From contig OX336389.2 in NCBI GenBank assembly GCA_946902985.2, forward strand, positions 1,009,081,441 to 1,009,145,440: DNA of 64,000 nt. Reading direction: 5' to 3'. This DNA comes from Meconema thalassinum. Its lineage: Eukaryota; Arthropoda; Insecta; Orthoptera; Tettigoniidae. Under the pieces are notes generated by a model, which was not told the origin of the DNA, did not search any database, and saw only the letters and a list, made by a program, of their open reading frames with translations. Position 1 is the stretch's first letter, and each line of letters begins with the position of its first letter. The position numbers and the translations under genes are program-made. Shown piece after piece: positions 56,513 through 64,000 of this stretch.

Positions 56513-56825
56513 CGGCGTAGCCGTGCTTTTTAAATCGTGCACCACGGCCGCGCGGGTAGCCGCAACAACTCCAGAGATCGCAGGTTCGAATCCCGGCGCT
56601 GACCGCGGCTATACTGAGTGTGGTTTTTCCACACTCCCTCCAGGCCAATGCCGGGATAGTACCTTATTTCAAGTCCAGGGCACCTACCCCATCCCTGTCC
56701 CTAATACAGTTACACACACTACCACAGTCATTACATAAATACAGGTATCAGACACGTTCAATACACACCCAACAACACAGGGTGATGACCAAAATGTATC
56801 AAGCCCCTCAAATGAATTAACAAAA
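56513..56825 (+). mobile_element. tRNA-derived SINE (family C), near complete
   Basis: It has GCAGGTTCGAATCCCGGCG (B box), GAGTGTGGTTTTTCCACACT, CCAGGCCAATGCCGGGATAG, then CACACACTACCACAGTCATT and a CAAGCCCCTCAAATGAATTA end. The head is partly duplicated (GCGGCGTAGCCG, GCGCGGGTAGCCGC). A second partial tail follows to about 56930. Confidence 0.8.
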
Positions 56826-57230
56826 ACTACTTCATTCATCACAAAAACACAGGATATCACACACATTCAATACACAACCAAGTACATGGGAATGATTACC
56901 AAGGTGTTTCAAATCCCTGCTTGAAGCAATAACAAATTTTAGAACTCCTGTCCCAAAGTTTTGTAGCAGGCACGCTAATGGGTTAGGAGATTCTATCACC
57001 ATCAGAAGCTGGAAATGTAATATAGGAATTAACTGAAGGTAAACAATATAAGCCAAGTGCACATAATACATTTACTCATGTTCTTTTGCATACATATATT
57101 TACAAACGAGTAGAACAACGAAGATAAGATATGCTCACATTTATGTCATATGTATCCCCTTGGGGTTCTATGGATTTTATGTTAAACCTCAACCTTCGTA
57201 GAAGTTAGGCGTCTTAAAACAATAAGTATT

Positions 57231-58202
57231 TCAAGCATCAACCGACTGTTTCTCGTGGCTGTTCTTCTTATGGTTCCGGAGATACCTCTCCTGGCGAAAC
57301 TTGTGCCCACATATTTGACAGACGAAAGGCATGGCAGTTGAGTGCACCAGTTTGTGTTTACCCAGCTCGTATTTTACACGGAAAGATCGTCCACACACAT
57401 CACAATTGTGTGGCTTCTCCCCGGTGTGCTGGAGAACGTGCAGAGCTAATTTGGACTGAACCCGGAATCTCTTTTCGCAGTATATGCAGCCAAAGGGAAA
57501 TACATCAGTGTGGCTCTTCTTGTGAATGTATAAGGAGGCCTTGGTCTTGAAGGTTTTGCCACACAGGTCACAGACAAAGGGACGCTCGCCTGTGTGTATT
57601 CTCATGTGATCATCCAGGGTCCGCTTGTTTGCGAACCGGCGGCCACACAACTCGCAGCACTGCTCTTTGACGCGGTCGTGCACTTCTCGAAGATGTCTCT
57701 TAATGCCCGAGGGAACCCTGAAGCACCTACCACAGACGTGGCAAGTATATGGATATTCTCCTGTGTGAATACGCCAGTGTGCCTTCATATTCTCCCTGGT
57801 GGTCAACCTCTTGCCACAATATTCACATTCGAAGATTGGACGTTCACCTAAAGCATCAGAAAAGTCGTCTTCTTCCTCTGCTATTCCATGCCATGAAGTA
57901 TGCTCCTCCTTTATTTCTATATCAGACCCACTGTCTTCTTCCCTTAGTACTGTGAGCGTAATTTCACTTTTTTCTTGTTTGCATTTTGAAAGAGAATGCG
58001 ACATTATACACCTTGATTTCGGGGGTAGCAGCCTGTCGCAATCCAGTGGAATCGATTTGAGAGAAGTGTGTGGTAAAGGATGCCATCTGGAAGACAAATC
58101 ATGCAGTCGGATTACATTGATAAGCTTGCATACAGAGAATAACCTCGCTAGAATATGAATGAAAATAATATATTCAAGGACACAATAAATCAAACGCATC
58201 AA
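57231..58202 (-). CDS. C2H2 zinc-finger protein exon (seven fingers)
   Basis: The open frame encodes seven successive C2H2 fingers: CEYCGKRL, CHVCGRCF, CELCGRRF, CDLCGKTF, CIYCEKRF, CDVCGRSF and CQICGHKF, each closed by HxxxH or HxxxxH. Linkers of TGEYP, TGERP and TGEKP type join several. Ahead of them is an acidic stretch (LREEDSGSDIEIKEE, AEEEDDFSDALGERP). The likely product is a sequence-specific DNA-binding nuclear protein. MSHSLSKCKQ (ATG at about 58003) is a better start than the first Met, since the residues before it are hydrophobic and may be intron; a TTTGTCTTCCAG acceptor-like site is near 58095. It is the clearest host gene in the window; no frameshift is seen and the stop is at 57231. 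Confidence 0.9.
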   Translation of the reverse strand: MMRLIYCVLEYIIFIHILARLFSVCKLINVIRLHDLSSRWHPLPHTSLKSIPLDCDRLLPPKSRCIMSHSLSKCKQEKSEITLTVLREEDSGSDIEIKEEHTSWHGIAEEEDDFSDALGERPIFECEYCGKRLTTRENMKAHWRIHTGEYPYTCHVCGRCFRVPSGIKRHLREVHDRVKEQCCELCGRRFANKRTLDDHMRIHTGERPFVCDLCGKTFKTKASLYIHKKSHTDVFPFGCIYCEKRFRVQSKLALHVLQHTGEKPHNCDVCGRSFRVKYELGKHKLVHSTAMPFVCQICGHKFRQERYLRNHKKNSHEKQSVDA

Positions 58203-58309
58203 AATATATGTGTTAAAATTTGAAGGTGAGCAAAATCTCAGTTATTCATTTCGGACAAGCGCTAAATGTTTTGAGGATTACCAATCAGAGGTTTATTTCA
58301 CAGATACTT

Positions 58310-58335
<26 letters not shown>
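58310..58335. repeat. (CT)n microsatellite
   Basis: Thirteen or so CT units, upstream of the zinc-finger exon. Confidence 0.95.
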
Positions 58336-58340
<5 letters not shown>

Positions 58341-58389
58341 CTCCATCCCACCCATCTGTATTAAAAAGGGCCGGCATGCGAAATGATAT

Positions 58390-58860
58390 GCATTATCAAT
58401 TTAATTTTGCGTCGCGAACTGAAAATGTTCAATGGAATAAAATTTCACTCCTGGCACAAAATAAAATTATGTACAGACTTTTAATTTCGCTCCCGGCGCA
58501 AAATAGAATTCTTTACAGACTTTTCATTTTACTCCTGGCGCGAAATAAAATTCGTTATAAGACTTTTCATTTCGCTCCTGACGCGAAATAAAAATCGTTA
58601 GTCTTTTAATTTCGCTCCCACTGCGAAATAAAATTTGTTAACGACGCTTAATTTCGCTCCTGGTATGACGCAAAATTCCCTAACGGCATTTAGTTTCGCC
58701 CCCGGCGTGAATTTAAAATGCATGGAACATTTCATTTCGTGTCTGATATTAAATCTGGGCTGGCATGCGAAACGAAATGCATGGCTGTGGGCGCGTAAAC
58801 ATTTTAATTTCGCCGTGAGCGTGATATTTGGATGCGAAATGATATTGACTGTCGGCGTGA
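58390..58860. repeat. Second array of quasi-palindromic units
   Basis: Units of about 45-50 bases carry TTTAATTTCGCTCCCGGCG and GCGAAATAAAATT, each nearly its own inverse around CGGCG. The design is like the array at 32462-34540 but with GCGAAAT in place of GGAATAG. It resumes at 59756-59870 beyond two MITEs and a candidate exon. Confidence 0.82.
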
Positions 58861-58998
58861 AAATTAAAATTAAAATCGAAGCAAAACATAATTCAAAGCA
58901 CAATAACTTAGTAGTAAGGAATACCAAGCTTCTCCGATACTTCGAGGGAGTAGGGAACATTTCCGAGAGTCATGCATTTCACCGGCAATAGTTCTATC

Positions 58999-59171
58999 CA
59001 GTGGCGTATATAGGGGAGGGGTGTTGGGGCTCAACCTACCCCCCCCCCCTCCTCCTCCCTCTTCGAAATTTCCGGAAGTGAAAGAAAAAAGAATGTAGAA
59101 ATGAGAGGAATGACCCCCCACCACCGTTGTTCAAGCCCCCCCTCCGAAACAGAACTCTATATACACCACTA
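58999..59171. mobile_element. hAT-type MITE (173 bp)
   Basis: The ends CAGTGGCGTATATAG and its inverse (CTATATACACCACTA) match but for two bases. The flanks GTTCTATC and GTACTATA agree at 6 of 8 positions, as expected for a worn 8-bp hAT target duplication. The interior has C-rich and G-rich runs and no ORF. Confidence 0.8.
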
Positions 59172-59214
59172 GTACTATAACAGACGATTTACTGTTATTT
59201 GTAACTCTTCAGCT

Positions 59215-59400
59215 GGTCAATACTAATTTGCCCAATGACTGGGCGGGGTACAATGTATATAATATGTATGTATCAATCCTGGAAAATATTACATGTATTA
59301 ATTTATGATCATTGCCCCATTATAATAGTGACCATAAACTAATACATGTAATGTTTTCCATTAGTGTTATTTACATATTATTGGGCAAATTAGTGTGACC
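59215..59400. mobile_element. Fold-back MITE (186 bp)
   Basis: GGTCA-ACTAATTTGCCCAAT at the left pairs with ATTGGGCAAATTAGTGTGACC at the right, and an inner block ATTACATGTATTAATTTATG pairs with its inverse. Nearly the whole element is palindromic. It ends where the candidate exon at 59400 stops. Confidence 0.8.
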
Positions 59401-59745
59401 TACTGAACAGTTACAACTGACAGTTTGTATTGTAATGGGAGTTCTTCACTTGTCTTGATGTCTGTCCACACAGCACATTCGTCTTCTTGTTCGCTATGGA
59501 ACAAGTAGAGGTACGTGTTGCCGCATTGTACTGTGTTATGAACGTCAGGGAGGGCCGGCCCCGAGTCCGAGGTGCAGTCGACGATGATGTTGATGCCATA
59601 GCACTGACTTTCTCCTAAACTGATGACCATTGTATGACTAGCGTTGCTGTTGCGGCCCAGTAGATTGTGCAGGTGGTCTACGCTAATACTGTTGCCAACG
59701 TCGGGACTTGGAACATCGCACCGAACATAATTTAACTCTTGAAAC
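59400..59745 (-). CDS. Candidate exon of unknown host gene
   Basis: The minus strand stays open for at least 110 codons, reading CDVPSPDVGNSISVDHLHNL, SHTMVISLGESQCYGINIIV, NTVQCGNTYLYLFHSEQED and ECAVWTDIKTSEEL, and closing at TAG (59400-59402). Composition is balanced, with five or so cysteines, unlike the TE debris around it. The frame starts before the first Met at about 59630, and a TTTCAAG acceptor-like site is near 59737. I do not recognise the family. Spaced cysteines suggest a secreted or extracellular domain, but that is a guess. It may also be a chance frame. Confidence 0.45.
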
Positions 59746-59755
59746 GAATATATTT

Positions 59756-59870
59756 TAATTTAATTTCAACAACGAAATTAAATGTTACATGCATTTTAAA
59801 TTCACGTCGGGGGGCGAAACTAAATACCGTTGGGGAATTTTATTTCACGCCGGGAGCGAAATTAAAAGTC
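59756..59870. repeat. Palindromic units related to 58390-58860
   Basis: TTTAATTTCAACAACGAAAT, TTAAATTCACGTCGGGGGGC and TTATTTCACGCCGGGAGCGA are further variants of the same quasi-palindromic design. Confidence 0.7.
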
Positions 59871-59883
59871 TGTAATGAATTAT

Positions 59884-60010
59884 TAATAATGTTATTGGTT
59901 TTACGTCCCTTTTAACTACTGCGGCTTTTAGAAACGCCGCGACGGGGTGCCGGAATTTTGTCCACTCAAATGCCAGGTGACTGCGACAGGATTCAATCCT
60001 GCAATCAAGG
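59884..60010 (-). mobile_element. tRNA-derived SINE (family B), internally deleted
   Basis: The minus strand has the B-box-like TTGCAGGATTGAATCC, GTCACCTGGCATTTGAG, then jumps to CAAAATTCCGGCACCCCG and the ACGTAAAACCAATAACATTA end. Compared with 40787-41014, about 45-70 bases between are missing and the A box is absent. Confidence 0.75.
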
Positions 60011-63000
60011 GTCAGAAAGAGCCGATAGACATGAAAAACGTAAAGCAGAAAGTGCGTGATTTAACGGGATAAAAATGGTTTAGTTGTATGTTATTAATTA
60101 AACAAGTCTCTCAAGCTAATCGCACGTCCTATTACTTGGTGTTTGCACTATATGGTATTATGCAGCATAACAAAACAAGATGCTCAGTAAATAATATGTA
60201 GCTTACTTTCTCTTAAATGAATGGGTATAGCTACAACTCTTTGTCCTTATCAATCAGTATAATTGCATTTCCTTGTGATGAACACTGAGTTGTACCCATT
60301 ATAAGACTCCTCGTTTTCTAAGTTTCTTTTAAATTCCGCTGTTGCATCATAAGGAATTGATTCTAACATTAGAAAAGTACGTCCATCCACCATTTTGAAA
60401 GCACGGAATCGTTGATATTGTGCCTTCTGAAGAGAATGCTTTCCTGCGTTTAGTCATTGTAACTGCAATAGATAGTGGAGCATCGATATTAATCGTGTAT
60501 TTTCATGACGACGCGCCGGCTACGTGCTTCATGCAGTGTGATAGCGAGGTCTCTTATAAGATAATTTTCTCTTTCAAATGTTGTGTTAATTGCCAAATTT
60601 GACCCTGAGTTTTATTTTGATGTTTTGATAGAACGCTTAACCATCAATTTGAATACTGCAGGCTGTTCCAAATCCATGAGTTTGAGTATGCGTACACGCG
60701 AGTACTCAGCAGTAATGCTCGGAGCACGGTTGGAGAGGGACTGGGGGTGAGAGCCAATACGTCACTGGGCAAAGGTCATAGCACAAGTCTATGCGTTCCT
60801 GCCAGTCTTCATGTATCCACCGCGAAGTGACAGCAGCCCCGCACAGCAGAGCTGTATTGCATGTTGCAGGTTTACTCACGAAAGGCGGCGAGTACTCTCC
60901 TGCTCACGAGCGAGCTGCTCGGCTGGAACCGCCTGGAATACTGTATATGGCGACGTTATTCTTTCGCCTTAGGCATACAAAGCTATACAGGGCGTTTGGA
61001 AATTCCGGTTACAAACTTCTAGGTCTTGTAGAGGGGAGTGAGTACATAATAGTTTGAACAGGAACCCATGTCCGGAATCGTATCGTTCGTCCGGAAACGT
61101 ATCGTTTACGTTCTACAACCGTTTCAATTCAAGTGTTTAACTCATCCACTTCTGCTGAGGGAACGAAAAATGCCCGCCAGGTTGTTAATTTTCGTATCTA
61201 CAGCAGTATTCCCATCTCAGAGCACCAATTTAGTCTGATTGGGTGCAAGTTTATTCCCCAATAAAAATTTGAAAGTTGGTACTGCACTCGAAATCATGTC
61301 TAGTGGAGAGGAGAAGACAGGATGAGGTATGAACCAAGGACCACATCAGAAAAATGGCATATTTTAAATTTTGGAATTTTCGACTAAATTAGCAGTCCAG
61401 ATGGAAGAGAACGTTAATACAAGCATATGGCAAAATTTTCGTCTGAAGAAATATTTTTATTTCATGTATAATGGAGATTTTAAGATTTGGTAAATTTTTA
61501 CCATGAGTGAATGATAGAGATACTGTTCTGGAAAGTCGACACTTTTAACGAGGTGCGCGGTGAGAAACCAGTTTTTGATGCGAGGGGAAAGCGAAGGTGG
61601 ATTTGAGGTCAGACACACGACAGTTTCAAGAGTGGGGGAAGCCAACGCGTGGCAGAAGCGCGCCACTTTCAGGCGAGAACCAATTGGAAAATAGTTTGAA
61701 TACCGAGGAAGGAACAAATATTAAAATCTTTATTTTAATATTTTATAAGAGTGTTGCACATTGAATTCAACAGCAGAGAAAACGAAATTTAATTGGCAAA
61801 ACAGATTTTAAATTGAAAGACTGAGAGAGAAGTTATGTATGAATTTGTTAATATTCATAGCGGTTGGAGGCTAGTTGATCAGATTTACGAGGGAAATCTA
61901 ACCGAGGAGGCTAGGTGACGCTAGCAGACGAGGCTCTTTCTACATGGACCGCCGAGAAGACAAGACGTATATTGTATTTACTCTTCAGAAGTATTAGACA
62001 AAGGTTTTGTGAACTGGAGACTTCAAGATGAAGCAAGTAGTAATGGAAACGAACAATTAATATTACAAGTCAACAGCATTGAGAAAAGTTATTCATCATA
62101 CTCTAAAAGAAGAAATCTACGACGAGAGAAAACGCTGCAAGTTACAAACTGAACATCGAACACGTAACTACGCAGAACGAAACTCTGAAGAAGGGAGACT
62201 TAAACCATTGGAAATTCAACAATCCAGACAAGAATGATTAAGAATTTAGGTCGAAGGGGAAGAACTATGACTACAAACAATTGCGCGGTGAGAATGTTTT
62301 AAATTCACCATGATGGGAAGATAGAACTATACTGAACCGGTGGGATTCAGAAATGACCAGGATGACATAGCAGTATGCATAGCGAACTGCAGACCACCGC
62401 AGTTTTCGCTAACATAACGTTGCAAGCTACTACAAGGGAATTTCACGACATGGAGGTGATTTTTCATGATGGAAAGAACTATGCAAACTACCGACTTCAA
62501 AGAACATCTAGATCTGAGAAGAACAAGAAGAAGACGAGCGGATGCGTGATGGAGACGACAAGGAACCCTGGACTGATGGACGCGAGGCCAGCAGAGCAGA
62601 GGCGAGGACGTGTCATCATCTTGCACGAGAGAAGTGGGTCGCAAGCAGGAAGCCAGCTGATAACCTGTTCTGGAGACAGCACACCTGGTCGTTCAACTTT
62701 AATGCAGTCCACTCAAGGCCGAGGTGACATAACACAGCCAGACTGGAGCAGCACGCAGCATTCCAGAAACCATATGGTGACGTTGCGAGGACACCGGAGC
62801 CATCAGGTCTGTCACCAACGATCTCAGAAAGAAGGTAGAAGAGTGCATTTTTCATATCTGTAGTTAGACTTTGTTCACGTTATTCCAGAATATTGACCAA
62901 CATATTTGCATTTGTAACTTATGTTATTGTTGTCTTGAGATTTTTAGTAAATTTTAGTAATTGCGATAGTTATTTTCATACGTCATTTGGACGTATTTTG

Positions 63001-63106
63001 AAGTCTTGATCGATGATATTAGACATCGTTAGTATTTTTCATTGTCATTTTTAGAGCGTTAAAATTTTACTTACGAACGATTTCGCTGCGATTGCGAACG
63101 TATATT
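60011..63106. other. No recognised gene
   Basis: CAGGGCGTTTGGAAATTCCG (60989) looks like the start of a dispersed element, with repeated ATCGTATCGTT and CCGGAAACGTATCG phrases following. From about 61750 the plus strand is purine-rich. The longest ORF there (62375-62863, 162 codons) is rich in Ser, Arg and Gln and matches nothing I know. Confidence 0.45.
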
Positions 63107-63281
63107 CCGTAGATTTGTTGTAACATTGGAGAACTCCGTAGATTTGTTGTAACATTGGAGAACTCCGTGGATTTGTTGTAACATTGGAGAACTCCGTAGA
63201 TTTGTTGTAACATTGGAGAACTCCGTGAATTTGTTGTAACATTGGAGAACTCCGTAGATTTATTGTAACATTTGGAGAACT
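63107..63281. repeat. 29-bp minisatellite, six clean units
   Basis: The unit CCGTAGATTTGTTGTAACA plus TTGGAGAACT starts at 63107, 63136, 63165, 63194, 63223 and 63252. Variants have GTGGATT or GTGAATT. Two or three more decayed units follow to about 63345. Confidence 0.93.
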
Positions 63282-63345
63282 CAGTAGATTGGATGATATA
63301 TTAGAGAATTTTGTATATTTGTGGAAATATTGAAGAACGATAACA

Positions 63346-64000
63346 TATTTGTATTGAAACAAGAGAAATGAAGCACAACCTTGTGATAAATAAATAAGTA
63401 ATGTATCAGAGAAAGAATATAGTCATGTGTTTGCCGAAAGTAAAGAGTTTATTACTTTAAGTGAGAAAAGGAAGGACAGAGAATCCTATAAGTAAGAAGG
63501 TTATTCATTTCAGAAACGAAATAAGATGTATAGAACGATAAAGCTAACAGAAGTATTCAATATTGGCATTGAGGTAACTTTTGTATGCCAGTAATAAAAT
63601 GACATTGTAAAACCCAGAATTTTGATGTACGGAAAGGAACAATATGCGATAGTTGAATGCATAACTGAACGAGAAACGTTGTTATAAAATGTTATGGATG
63701 TATTTTTTTTTATCATGAAACGATACTGTAAGATGGAAGGAGAGATATAAATATTTATTACGAACATAAACGTGAGGGAAGATTATTGTTATTTTTATAA
63801 CAGACACAAGCAGACTTGAAATTCAGAATTAAGCGGTAAATTGTAACAAAGTAATATGTGAAGCGAAGGAGGAAGTATATGGAAAGTATTTGGATATAGC
63901 ACGAGATGTATAATCGATAGAGGAGTTTGTAGAAGGATGGAGTGAGACGTATTGATGAACGTCATTACAGTTGTAATTTCTAGTAGGAATACTAAATATC
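63346..64000. other. No recognised gene
   Basis: A- and G-rich plus strand with short ORFs only. Nothing could be named. Confidence 0.4.

Noticed and set aside
57338..57955. Plus-strand ORFs across the zinc-finger exon
   Set aside because: They are shadows of the C2H2 coding strand, created by its regular codon pattern.
62375..62863. 162-codon ORF in purine-rich DNA
   Set aside because: Composition explains the scarcity of stops and no domain is recognisable; kept only as a note.
63107..63281. CRISPR-like array
   Set aside because: The repeats are contiguous without unique spacers, and this is a eukaryotic genome.

Overview
The window reads as a stretch of a large, repeat-rich insect genome. 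One convincing host coding exon (a seven-finger C2H2 zinc finger, 57231-58202, minus) and one possible second exon (59400-59745, minus) lie in a sea of nested transposable elements. The tRNA-derived SINE families, Tc1/mariner copies, CR1-like LINEs with an esterase-type ORF1, long-LTR BEL elements and a Polinton relic together fit a polyneopteran or orthopteran-type genome. That placement is inference from family resemblance, not a database result.

Layout. 1-7660: a young BEL/Pao element cut by the left window edge, with very long LTRs that look identical over their shared 1.19 kb. Its single long ORF has Gag and protease at one end and an integrase C-terminus at the other. Reverse transcriptase, RNase H and the integrase core are missing, replaced by about 430 codons of unrecognised open frame. 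It sits in a copia integrase remnant (7664-8076). 8.2-9.0 kb: a dispersed repeat and a DUF4817-type transposase fossil. 9.1-12.2 kb: a decayed CR1/Jockey-like LINE (family 1, minus). 12.2-21.6 kb: a second LINE (family 2, minus) broken by a SINE, two Tc1 elements and a solo BEL LTR, with a further solo LTR at its 5' edge (21578-24505). 24.5-30.7 kb: a decayed Polinton/Maverick with capsid-like, protease, fibre-like, packaging ATPase, DUF8207-like and integrase genes in two divergent blocks. 31-36.5 kb: no genes; degenerate tandem repeats and a 2 kb array of quasi-palindromic AT-rich units. 37.3-39.8 kb: a hAT relic interrupted by a mariner with unusually long inverted repeats, next to another mariner relic. 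40-45.3 kb: SINEs and dispersed repeats. 45.6-48.0 kb: a better preserved family 1 LINE. 49.5-53.9 kb: a third solo BEL LTR containing a second copy of the Tc1 element. 54-57 kb: SINEs and a family 3 LINE relic. 57.2-59.8 kb: the zinc-finger exon, a second palindromic array, two MITEs and the candidate exon. 60-64 kb: little that can be named apart from a 29-bp minisatellite.

The nesting gives relative ages. The family 2 LINE is older than the SINE, Tc1 copies and solo LTRs inserted in it. The BEL element at the left edge and the intact Tc1 at 14.0-15.5 kb look youngest. The three solo LTRs share ends (TGG at the start, CTACC(C)A at the end) and each has a perfect 5-bp target duplication, which fixes the LTR boundaries of the whole family.
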